Below, in pieces: positions 41,749-49,187 of a stretch of DNA of 64,000 nucleotides (position 1 is the first letter of the stretch; the number at the start of each line of letters is the position of its first letter). The translations under genes and the position numbers were made by a program. Below the pieces are notes generated by a model that worked only from the letters and a program-made list of their open reading frames with translations, had not been told where the DNA came from and searched no databases. Origin of the DNA: Micromonospora rubida. GTDB taxonomy: Bacteria > Actinomycetota > Actinomycetes > Mycobacteriales > Micromonosporaceae. The stretch covers positions 1 through 64,000 of the forward strand of contig NZ_JAAALO010000012.1 of the NCBI RefSeq assembly GCF_009908295.1. The letters run 5' to 3'.

Positions 41749-44469
41749 TCACCATCCCCAGTGGACGAAGCCGGCCCAGGCGGCGACATGGGCGAGCTCC
41801 TCGTGGTGCAACTGCTGGCGTAGCCGCGCCGGCATACCGTCCGGGAGCGACCGTTCGGGGTCGAGCATCCAGATCTGCGCCCGCCGCAGCGCCTCCCACG
41901 CGGGTAGCCCCTCGGCCATCACGTGGTGGTGGAACATGTACATCAGCACCGAGGTGGCCCGGTCGGGGATCGCCCACTGGGTCGAGAGCACCGACCGGAC
42001 CCCGCCGGCGAGGAACGCGGTGCCCAGGCTGTACGCCTCGTCGTACCCGTTGATCGCCAGGCCGGTGCGGCAGGCGGCGAGCACGACCAGGCCGATGTCG
42101 CGGTCCGGCGACCGTGCCGTCAGCTCGACCAGCTCCTCGGCGGTCAACCGCCCGCCGCCGTCCAGCAGGAGGTAGGAGGTGGCGGACTCCGGGTCGGTGT
42201 TGATGACGCCGTGGCAGGCGAGGTGCAGCATGGCGCCGGAGCCCGGGCTGGTGCTGGTCAGCCAGTCCCGGACCTCGTCGACGCCGCCGGGCCCGGATCT
42301 GCTCGTCGAGCCGTCCACCCGTCGGCCGACGTACTTCCCGCCGGGGTAGAAGGACCGGTGGATGGCGTACGCCTCGGCCCGGGCAGCGGCCAGGTCCGGC
42401 GCCACCCGGCCGGTGTCCGGGTCCCCCACCACCAGGCCGACCGGTGCGGACGGCACGGGGGCGAGGGCGGCCGAGTGGCACAGCATGCGCGCGGAGGCGG
42501 CCTGCGAGAACGCGACCAGTTGCACCGCGTAGGTGCCGTCCGACCGGCGGGCCGCCTGCCACGGGAACCGGGCGAGTTCCCCCATCGGCACCAGGACCAC
42601 CCGTGGCGGCCGGCCGGCGTCGGGACGGGCGAGCGTGGGCAGGTACCGCTCCACCAGTGGGCCGATCGCCGCCCGCCAGGCCCAGTCGCACATCGAGTCG
42701 AGGCTGGCGGCGAAGTCGGTCGGGTCGTCGAGGGCGGTCAGGTCCCGGCCCGGGTCCGCGACGGCCGCGTCCCGCCGGGCCAGGGCCCTGAGATACCGCT
42801 CGACGTCGAGGTCGTCGCGGACGTGCAGGTTGGCGAGGGGGATGTAGCCGGCCGGTCCCCGCTGCGGCGCGATGACCGCGAAGCCCGGCACCGGCCCGTC
42901 CCCCGGCACCAGGTAGACGAGTGCGTCGGCGTCGAGGGCGGCCAGGGCGGCGCGGATCTCGTCGAGCCCCGGCACGTCGAGCGGTGCCCCGCCGCCACCC
43001 GGGGCGGCGAGCACGGTCAGCACCTCGTGGCGCAGGCCGGTCGGGAGGCTCTCCGCTGAGCCGGTCGCCGCGGCTTCCCGCCAGCGGCCCGCGAGGTCGG
43101 GCCGGCCGGCGTCGTCGAGGCGACGGGGGATGTTACGGACCTCGGTGGCCGCGTGGAGGGCGAGCCCCCGGCCGGCGTCGAGGGCCCGGATGGCGTCGGC
43201 CGGGTCGTTGAAGATGAGGCATTGCCGGGCGACGTCGACCGCGTCCCGTGCCGCCCGCCGCGCGGCACGGTTCGCGGCCGGCAGGTCGGACTGGAGCAGC
43301 ACCTTCCAGGCGTGTTCCTGGAGCCCCTCCAGGGCCACCCTGTGCGGGTCCGGCGCGGCCCCGCGCCGCCGCCGGGTGTGCGACAGCATCTCGTTGATGG
43401 CCCCCCACATCGGGTGCGCCGGCCCGCCGGCCAGCGTTCGTGCCTGTTCGAGCAGCCCGTCCGCCTCCTCGACGTCCCCGGTGGAGCTGGTGAGTTCGCC
43501 GTGGTGGTACAGGGCGACCGCGAGCCCCAACAGATGGAGCGGGCGCTTGGGGCTGTCGGGGCCGACGAGGGCCACCGCCGTGCGGAGATGCTCGATGCCC
43601 TGCTCGACGCGGGCCGGATCGGCCCCCCAGCCGGAGTTGACGGCCGCCCCGCCGACGCCCCCGTGGTACGACGCTTGGCCCTCCGCGCCGAGTCCCGGCC
43701 GCAGCGTCACGCTGGCCATGGCGGCGAGTTGCTCGTCGGTGAGGGCGTCCGGGCCGTCGCCGTACAGTCCGGCGAGCGGGCCGGCGACGATCGCCATCTC
43801 CTCGAAGGCGCTCCGCAGCGGGTCGTCCGGTGGCAGGTGCTCGACGGACTGCCGGAGCCGGTCGATGGACGGCCGCAGGTCCTCGTTGCGATGGTTTGCC
43901 CCGATGACGTCCACGAGACCGGCGAAGGTGTCCGCGAGGTGCGACATGGCGGGGTTGCCGGCCAGCCGGTCCCGGATCCGGCGCGCCTCGTCCGGGAAGC
44001 GCCGCAGCGCGGCCTCGTCGCCGCTCTCGACAGCCTGCAGGTACGTGAGCATGCTCCGGACCGAGCCGATCAGCGGCGCGGTCGCCGGGTTGTCGTCACC
44101 GCCGACCTCGTCGAGGAGGGAGCCCAGTTCCGCGAGCATCGCCCGGTCGTCCGCCACCTCCCCGTCGACGCCGGCCTGCAGCAGCGCCACGGAGCGGGCG
44201 CCCGCGCGCACCTGTGGCCACTCCGCCGTGTCGGGCGGGTTTCGTTCGGCGATCTCCAGCAGGGCGGCGATCTGCCGGATCCGGTCCCGGTCTGCCAGCG
44301 ACATGGAGCGCAGGAGCGCGGGCAGCAGGTCGGCCGCCAGGACGCCCCGGACGGCCAGCCCGGCGGGGAGCCGGTGCAGGTCGGCGACCGCCGCGTCCAG
44401 GTCGCCCCGCCCGAAGGCCGCCCGGCTGATGGCGACACACCGTTCGGTGACGCCGGCCGCCTCGTCCAC
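41749..44469 (-). CDS. CHAT-domain protease with TPR-like N-terminus
   Basis: This 906-aa protein has a helical TPR-like region from residue 5 to about 560 (DAAVADLHRLPAGLAVRGVL and many Ala/Leu pairs) and a C-terminal CHAT (caspase HetF associated with TPR) domain: LHLACHG with His753, LVVLAACRTG with Cys800, then FLAGGVRSVLSTQWAIPD and WAGFVHWGW at the end. Both catalytic residues are intact, so it is probably an active cysteine protease of the separase-caspase group, used in cell-death or conflict systems. GTG 44469 follows GCGAGGGGGAACGC. It is the first gene of the two-gene CHAT operon, preceded by GTCCGTCAG. Confidence 0.92.
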   Translation of the reverse strand: MDEAAGVTERCVAISRAAFGRGDLDAAVADLHRLPAGLAVRGVLAADLLPALLRSMSLADRDRIRQIAALLEIAERNPPDTAEWPQVRAGARSVALLQAGVDGEVADDRAMLAELGSLLDEVGGDDNPATAPLIGSVRSMLTYLQAVESGDEAALRRFPDEARRIRDRLAGNPAMSHLADTFAGLVDVIGANHRNEDLRPSIDRLRQSVEHLPPDDPLRSAFEEMAIVAGPLAGLYGDGPDALTDEQLAAMASVTLRPGLGAEGQASYHGGVGGAAVNSGWGADPARVEQGIEHLRTAVALVGPDSPKRPLHLLGLAVALYHHGELTSSTGDVEEADGLLEQARTLAGGPAHPMWGAINEMLSHTRRRRGAAPDPHRVALEGLQEHAWKVLLQSDLPAANRAARRAARDAVDVARQCLIFNDPADAIRALDAGRGLALHAATEVRNIPRRLDDAGRPDLAGRWREAAATGSAESLPTGLRHEVLTVLAAPGGGGAPLDVPGLDEIRAALAALDADALVYLVPGDGPVPGFAVIAPQRGPAGYIPLANLHVRDDLDVERYLRALARRDAAVADPGRDLTALDDPTDFAASLDSMCDWAWRAAIGPLVERYLPTLARPDAGRPPRVVLVPMGELARFPWQAARRSDGTYAVQLVAFSQAASARMLCHSAALAPVPSAPVGLVVGDPDTGRVAPDLAAARAEAYAIHRSFYPGGKYVGRRVDGSTSRSGPGGVDEVRDWLTSTSPGSGAMLHLACHGVINTDPESATSYLLLDGGGRLTAEELVELTARSPDRDIGLVVLAACRTGLAINGYDEAYSLGTAFLAGGVRSVLSTQWAIPDRATSVLMYMFHHHVMAEGLPAWEALRRAQIWMLDPERSLPDGMPARLRQQLHHEELAHVAAWAGFVHWGW

Positions 44470-44507
44470 GCGTTCCCCCTCGCCCCGCTCCGCCCCGACG
44501 ACTGGAC

Positions 44508-44516
44508 CTGACGGAC
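44508..44516 (-). promoter_or_regulatory. GTCCGTCAG motif, site 5
   Basis: Minus-strand GTCCGTCAG (plus CTGACGGAC), with context GCCGTCCGTCAGGTCCAG, lies 47 bp upstream of GTG 44469 and points at the CHAT operon. Confidence 0.5.
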
Positions 44517-44527
44517 GGCAGGCAACG

Positions 44528-44567
44528 GCGGGCTCCCGGACGGATACGAATCCGTCCGGGAGCCCGC
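44528..44567 (-). terminator. Perfect 18-bp hairpin terminator of the inhibitor-like gene
   Basis: The arms 44528-44545 and 44550-44567 (GCGGGCTCCCGGACGGAT and its complement) pair without mismatch around ACGA. It lies 57 bp past the stop of the 44625 gene on the minus strand. There is no T-run, as is common in actinobacteria. It also insulates the CHAT promoter. Confidence 0.9.
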
Positions 44568-44624
44568 TTGGTGATCCAACTGTGGTGGCGCGAATTCAGC
44601 GGTCGCCGACCGGCTGCCGGCCGG

Positions 44625-45110
44625 TCAGGAGAACTTGATCGAACCCGCCCGGTTGCCCCACCCGTCGCCGATGTTGCCGAGCACGGGCGCCTGGTCGATC
44701 CAGGTCGACGACGCCCCGGTGAAGTTGATGCCGTCGAAGAGCTTCACGTCGCACTGGTGATAGGTGTGCACCGAGCTGATCTTGTTGTTCAGGTCGCCCG
44801 CCGCAGTGCTGCGCAGGTCGTCCCACTGCAACTCGGCGTCGTAGGCCGGCGTGCACTCCTGGTTCTGGACCCAGGCCAGCACCGTACCGGTGTAGTTCGC
44901 CCCGGTGTAGGTGCGGGCGATGACCAGACTGGCCTGGGCGCCGACCGCGCGCAGCGCCCGGTCCTCGCTGCTCGCGCAGGTCACCGCCCCGCTGTCGAGG
45001 TTGACCGCGCAGTTGCGCTGCGGCGCTGCGGCGGCGGGCGCGGCGAACGTGCCGAGCAGGCCCAGGGTGCCGAGGGCTGTGCCGGCCATGGTGGCCATTC
45101 GTGCCTTCAT
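44625..45110 (-). CDS. Secreted peptidase-inhibitor I36 / crystallin-like protein
   Basis: This 161-aa protein starts at ATG 45110 after GGAGAAGACC. It has a signal peptide of about 29 residues (GTALGTLGLLGTFAAPAAAA), so the mature protein is outside. Three Cys in conserved places (NCAVN, TCASSED, HQCDVKLFDGINFTGASSTW) and the Gly/Trp-rich pattern resemble the beta/gamma-crystallin-like metalloprotease-inhibitor family I36 (SMPI type). The last part, NIGDGWGNRAGSIKF, is a good crystallin-fold match. It is probably an extracellular inhibitor or structural protein; the inhibitory site is not predictable from sequence. It ends in a strong hairpin. Confidence 0.8.
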   Translation of the reverse strand: MKARMATMAGTALGTLGLLGTFAAPAAAAPQRNCAVNLDSGAVTCASSEDRALRAVGAQASLVIARTYTGANYTGTVLAWVQNQECTPAYDAELQWDDLRSTAAGDLNNKISSVHTYHQCDVKLFDGINFTGASSTWIDQAPVLGNIGDGWGNRAGSIKFS

Positions 45111-45181
45111 GGTCTTCTCCTTCGTCTCGAAAACGGGTGCGGACCGTCGATGACGTCCCGTGTCCATTGCTAGTCGCCGGC

Positions 45182-45225
45182 CCGGTTGATCGGGACGCCC
45201 AAGGGCCTGGGTCAATCAACTCCGG
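45182..45225. promoter_or_regulatory. Interrupted palindrome in the divergent region
   Basis: CCGGTTGAT (45182-45190) is mirrored by ATCAACTCCGG (45215-45225) with one unpaired T, and GCCC-AA-GGGC lies in the centre (45197-45206). It sits between the inhibitor-like gene (start 45110) and the XRE-TM gene (start 45303), and may be an operator for either. Confidence 0.4.
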
Positions 45226-45302
45226 ACAATGCGTGGCTGGGCTGGACGGCGTGGGTAACGATGAGTCGGAGTTGCTCGAAGTGCTGAGTGAAGGGGAGTT
45301 GA

Positions 45303-46520
45303 GTGGCTCGTCAGGAGAGACCCGTCGATCCGACTGCCGGCCCGGTGCAGGCCCTCGCCTACGAGTTGCGCAAGCTCCGCGCGGAGGCGGGCAACCCCAC
45401 CTACCGTCAGCTCGCCAGATCCGCCGGCTACGGCGCGACGACGCTGTCGGAGGCGGCCGGCGGAGCCCGCCTGCCGACCCTGGAGGTACTGCTGGCCTAC
45501 GTCGGCGCGTGTGGGGGCGACCCCGACGAGTGGCGGCGGCGCTGGCACGAGACGGCGGAGCGGATGCGCCCGGCGGAGCCCGTTCGGCAGGTCGCCGGGG
45601 AAGGGGGCGGCGACTCGGAGCGGGGCGGCGGCGTGGGCCCGGCGGGCCGCGACCTGCCGGCGGTTGCGCCGTCCGGTGTGCGGCGGCCCCGGAGAGCGTT
45701 GCCCCGGCCGCCGCGCCCGCGGTGGGTCGTACCCGTCGTCGCGGTCGCCGCCGCGATCGTCACCGTCGTGGCCGTCGGCACGGTGGTCAAGCTGCCGGAC
45801 GGCGGTCCGACGGCACCCGGCACGGCGCGCTGTCCCTCCGTGCCGGACGGGACCGCCTTCACCGCGGTGACCTACGGGGGCGGCGCCCACGTGCGCGACG
45901 GGGCGGGCCGGGACGAAGCCGTGCTGACCACCATCCCGCCGGACTGCACGGTCGGCTTCACCGGCTTCTGTGTCGGTGAGAAGGTCTACGACAACACCGG
46001 CGGCATGCCGGACGTGCGCTGGTTCAAGGTGGCCGGCGGCGGGGTCGTCTCCTCCGCGGTCGTGCACGGCAACCCACCGCGTGACCTGCGGGCGTCGGAC
46101 TGTCGCAACGGCCGTCCGACCTCGACCAGCCTCGAACTGTCCGTCGTCACCGGGGCGGGCCGCTCCGGGATCGTGACGTTGCGGGCCACCGGCAGGGACC
46201 TGTACGTCGTGGGCTTCGCCACCTCCGTGGGAGATCCGGGGGCGTCCGGCGAGCGCACCTGGCGGCAGGTCAGGCTGGTCGACGTGCGGGAGCCTACCGT
46301 CGGGGCGAGCGTCCGGCTCGACGCGCTGCCGGGCCTCTCTTCCCGTGGGCCGGTCGTCCTGGTCGCTGCCGCCTGCCTCGGCGGGGACAGCCCGACCGGT
46401 CTGGTGCGGGCCAGTCAGGTTCGGCCGGATGGCCCGCGCGAGCCGGTGCCGGTGACGCTCGACCAGCGGCAGCAGGCCGAGGCGGCCGGGTCCGCCTGCC
46501 GCTATCCCAGCCGCGGGTGA
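45303..46520 (+). CDS. HTH-TM-extracytoplasmic sensor protein
   Basis: In this 405-aa protein, an XRE-type HTH is at residues 15-70 (ALAYELRKLRAEAGNPTYRQ, LARSAGYGATTLSEAAGG), then a Pro/Arg-rich linker, then one TM segment near residues 142-162 (VVPVVAVAAAIVTVVAVGTVV). The C-terminal ~240 residues are extracytoplasmic, with several Cys (CPSVPDGTAF, PPDCTVGFTGFCVGEKVYD) and an SH3-like start. So a cytoplasmic DNA- or protein-binding HTH is coupled to an outside sensor, like other single-pass XRE regulators. GTG 45303 follows GAAGGGGAGTTGA. It is divergent from the inhibitor-like gene and may regulate it. Confidence 0.85.
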   Translation: MARQERPVDPTAGPVQALAYELRKLRAEAGNPTYRQLARSAGYGATTLSEAAGGARLPTLEVLLAYVGACGGDPDEWRRRWHETAERMRPAEPVRQVAGEGGGDSERGGGVGPAGRDLPAVAPSGVRRPRRALPRPPRPRWVVPVVAVAAAIVTVVAVGTVVKLPDGGPTAPGTARCPSVPDGTAFTAVTYGGGAHVRDGAGRDEAVLTTIPPDCTVGFTGFCVGEKVYDNTGGMPDVRWFKVAGGGVVSSAVVHGNPPRDLRASDCRNGRPTSTSLELSVVTGAGRSGIVTLRATGRDLYVVGFATSVGDPGASGERTWRQVRLVDVREPTVGASVRLDALPGLSSRGPVVLVAAACLGGDSPTGLVRASQVRPDGPREPVPVTLDQRQQAEAAGSACRYPSRG

Positions 46521-46531
46521 GGGGCGGGCCC

Positions 46532-46556
46532 GGCGCGCGGGAACGTCCCGCGCGCC
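46532..46556 (+). terminator. 11-bp GC hairpin terminator
   Basis: GGCGCGCGGGA (46532-46542) pairs with TCCCGCGCGCC (46546-46556) around ACG, 12 bp after the stop of the XRE-TM gene. Confidence 0.75.
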
Positions 46557-46716
46557 GCTGCGCCGGTCACTGATTCGCGAGCCGTCGGCCGGGGCGTGCG
46601 GCGGCCGGGCGTCAACGGGCTGTCACCGGTGGCCCACAGTTCCCGGCGCACCGTGACGCTGGGGTGACGCCCGGCCCCGCAGACTCCATTCGCACAGGGC
46701 CGGCGAAGGAGACCTC

Positions 46717-46755
46717 ATGATCGGTTTGCGGCGGGTGCCCGGAGGCACGGGATGA
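46717..46755 (+). CDS. 12-codon leader ORF coupled to the ABM gene
   Basis: ATG 46717, preceded by GAAGGAGACCTC, opens MIGLRRVPGGTG and stops at TGA 46753-46755, which overlaps the ATG 46752 of the monooxygenase (ATGA). It may couple translation or be a leader peptide. It has no regulatory hairpin or codon run that would mark attenuation, so its role is open. Confidence 0.45.
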   Translation: MIGLRRVPGGTG

Positions 46756-47072
46756 CGGGCGTACGCACGGTGCTCGCGATGCGCACCAGGGAAGGCTGCG
46801 AGCAGCGGTTCGAGGCCGAGTGGCTCTCGGCCGCCGAGCAGATCCGCATGCTCGACGGGTGCCTGCGTCAGGACCTGGTCCGCGACGCCGAGGACCCGCG
46901 CAGCTATCTGATCATCAGCGACTGGGCGGACCGGGAGCGGTTGGACGCGTTCGGCCGCAGCGAGCAACGGGACCGGCTGCTGCGCGTGGTCCGTGAGCTT
47001 CGCGAGTCGGCGCAGCGGCACACGTACCAGGTCCTGCACGTCCTGCGGAACGAGCCCGAGGAGTCGCGATGA
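46752..47072 (+). CDS. Antibiotic biosynthesis monooxygenase (ABM)-family protein
   Basis: This 106-aa protein has the small alpha+beta ABM fold (TVLAMRTREGCEQRFEAEW, then LRQDLVRDAEDPRSYLIISD near residues 38-58). ABM proteins oxidise or cyclise aromatic polyketides without cofactors, or have unknown roles. The operon follows with a P450 and a SchA/CurD-like protein, a set used in polyketide tailoring, such as spore-pigment or pentangular clusters. Its ATG overlaps the 12-codon leader stop, and its own stop overlaps the P450 ATG. Confidence 0.82.
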   Translation: MTGVRTVLAMRTREGCEQRFEAEWLSAAEQIRMLDGCLRQDLVRDAEDPRSYLIISDWADRERLDAFGRSEQRDRLLRVVRELRESAQRHTYQVLHVLRNEPEESR

Positions 47073-48295
47073 CCGAGCAGCCCGTCCCCGCGTCGGAGCT
47101 CTACACCGACGAGTTCGCCGCCGACCCGTACCCCAGCTACGCCCGGTTGCGGGCGGACCGGCCCGTCTGCCCGGTCAGCTCGCCGCGGTTCGACTCGTAC
47201 CTGATCAGCACGTTCGACGACGCCCGGAAGGCGCTGACCGACCCGAGGTTGTCCAAGGACCTCTACGGGCCCGGCCAGCACTACCTGCGGATCTTCGGGC
47301 CGAACTCGGAGGGGTTGAACAAGAACATGCTCAACTCGGATCCGCCGGAGCACACCAGGCTGCGCCGGATCGTGTCGCAGGCGTTCGCGCCGCGCCGGAT
47401 CGAGGCGCTGCGCCCCCGCGTGGCGGAGTTCGTGGACACGCTGCTCGACCGGATCGTCCCGCAGGGCGGGTGCGACCTGATGCGGGACTTCGCCATCCCG
47501 CTGCCGATGCTGGTGATCAGTGACCTGCTCGGGATCCCGGAGTCCGACCACGAGCGGGTCCTCGACTGGACGCAGGTGATCAGGACGTCCGGGTCCGCCA
47601 ACCGCAGCCCCGAGAAGGACCGGGCCGCCGTGCAGGAGGCCCAGCTACGCCTGTACCACTACCTCACCGACCTGGTGCAGGACAAGCGCGCGCACCCCGC
47701 CGACGACATGATCGGCGCGCTGGTCGACGCCTGCGACCGCGACGGGGAGCTGTCCGAGCAGGAACTGGTGACCACCACCTTCCTGCTGTTGTTCGCCGGG
47801 CACCAGACCACCGCGGACTTCATCGGCAACGCGACGGTGGCCCTGCTCACCCACCCCGACCAGCTCGAACTGCTGCGGGCCAGGCCGGAGCTGCTGCCGT
47901 CGGCGATCGAGGAACTGCTGCGGTTCGACGGCCCGCTGCCGGTGGCCAGCCCCAGGGTCGCCACCGAGGACATCGAGTACCAGGGCGTGTGCATCCCGCG
48001 CGGGTCGGTCGTCGGCGTGGCGATCAACTCGGCGAACCACGACCCGGAGCACTTCGCCGACCCGGACCGGCTGGACGTCCGCCGCGAGCGCGCCCCGCAC
48101 ATCGGGTTCGGCTACGGCGTGCACTACTGCCTGGGCGTCTCGCTGGCCCGGATGGAGGCGCAGATCGGCATGGGGGCGCTGCTGCGCCGGCTACCCGGGC
48201 TGCGGCTCGGGGTGCCGGTCGCCGAGCTGCGCCGACTGCCGGCGGCGTCGCCGTTCCGCGGCCTGCTGGAGCTGCCGGTCCGGTTCGCCGCCTGA
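47069..48295 (+). CDS. Cytochrome P450
   Basis: This 408-aa soluble P450 probably hydroxylates or couples aromatic rings, taking electrons from a ferredoxin not encoded here. The oxygen-activation motif AGHQT is at 243-247, ExxR is in EELLR (282-285), and the haem loop is FGYGVHYCLGVSLAR with Cys354. The length is normal for bacterial CYPs. ATG 47069 overlaps the ABM stop (ATGA). The substrate is unknown; the neighbours suggest an aromatic polyketide. Confidence 0.95.
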   Translation: MTEQPVPASELYTDEFAADPYPSYARLRADRPVCPVSSPRFDSYLISTFDDARKALTDPRLSKDLYGPGQHYLRIFGPNSEGLNKNMLNSDPPEHTRLRRIVSQAFAPRRIEALRPRVAEFVDTLLDRIVPQGGCDLMRDFAIPLPMLVISDLLGIPESDHERVLDWTQVIRTSGSANRSPEKDRAAVQEAQLRLYHYLTDLVQDKRAHPADDMIGALVDACDRDGELSEQELVTTTFLLLFAGHQTTADFIGNATVALLTHPDQLELLRARPELLPSAIEELLRFDGPLPVASPRVATEDIEYQGVCIPRGSVVGVAINSANHDPEHFADPDRLDVRRERAPHIGFGYGVHYCLGVSLARMEAQIGMGALLRRLPGLRLGVPVAELRRLPAASPFRGLLELPVRFAA

Positions 48296-48378
48296 CCCGC
48301 CCGGTGGCCCTACCCGCCCGAATCATGTTCGTCCGGCCGGGCTCGCCCGGTTCACGACCACCCACCTGAGGAGCAGCC

Positions 48379-49062
48379 ATGATCTACCGGTCCGTGATCG
48401 TCTGCCACATCGTCCCCGGCAGTGAGGGCATCGTCGGCGACGTCTTCGGCTACTACGACAAGACGACCCGACCGCAGGATCTCGGCGTGATCGGCCGGAC
48501 CCTGCTGTCGCTGGACGACCTGTACATCCACGTGATCGAGCGCAACGTGGACCCGAAGGCGTCGCTGGGCAAGGCCCGGGGACTGCCCGCGTTCCAGCAG
48601 ATCGCCGAGGCCATCGCCCCGTACGTCACGCCGTATCCGAAGAACTGGCAGAACCCGTCCGACTCCGTCGCCAAGGAGTTCTACAGCTGGGCCCCGGCCG
48701 AGGGCTCGGTGCCCGCGTCGGAGTCGGACGACGGGAACATGACCGTCATCGTCGCCCGGATCAAGCCCGGGGCGGAGCCCAACGTCGCCCGCGTGTTCGC
48801 CGAGTCCGACGAGGGGTCGCTGCCGGTCGAGCTGGGCGTCACCGGGCGCTGGCTGTACTCCATCGACGACGTCTACCTGCACCTGCTGGAGCGCACCGAC
48901 GCGGCGTTCGCCCAGGCCATGCGGGAGAGCCACGCCAAGCCGGCCTTCGCCAAGATCATGGAGGACCTGAACACGTTCATCACCCCGTACAACCCGGAGA
49001 CCTGGCGCGGCCCGGAGGACGCGGTGGCCAAGGAGTTCTACCGCTGGCGCGCCGAGGACTGA
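48379..49062 (+). CDS. SchA/CurD-like two-domain polyketide-tailoring protein
   Basis: This 227-aa protein contains two similar ~105-residue halves (SVIVCHIVPGSEGIVGDVFG and MTVIVARIKPGAEPNVARVF), each ending near VAKEFYxW, the pattern of SchA/CurD-like proteins in spore-pigment polyketide loci. They are thought to act in polyketide cyclisation or oxygenation. ATG 48379 follows GAGGAGCAGCC. It is the last gene of the ABM-P450-SchA set; no ketosynthase, ACP or cyclase gene lies in the window. Confidence 0.85.
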   Translation: MIYRSVIVCHIVPGSEGIVGDVFGYYDKTTRPQDLGVIGRTLLSLDDLYIHVIERNVDPKASLGKARGLPAFQQIAEAIAPYVTPYPKNWQNPSDSVAKEFYSWAPAEGSVPASESDDGNMTVIVARIKPGAEPNVARVFAESDEGSLPVELGVTGRWLYSIDDVYLHLLERTDAAFAQAMRESHAKPAFAKIMEDLNTFITPYNPETWRGPEDAVAKEFYRWRAED

Positions 49063-49187
49063 GGTCCACCCGCGCCGCCGCGCCGGGCCCCACCTCCAGC
49101 GCCGGCGATCGCGGACCCGACAGCTATCTCCTCCTCGTCCACCTACGCTCAGCTGACCACCGTCGACCGTGGAGCGGATGGTGAGGC

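Noticed and set aside
46752..49062. A complete polyketide biosynthetic cluster
   Set aside because: No ketosynthase, chain-length factor, ACP or cyclase is present; only tailoring genes.
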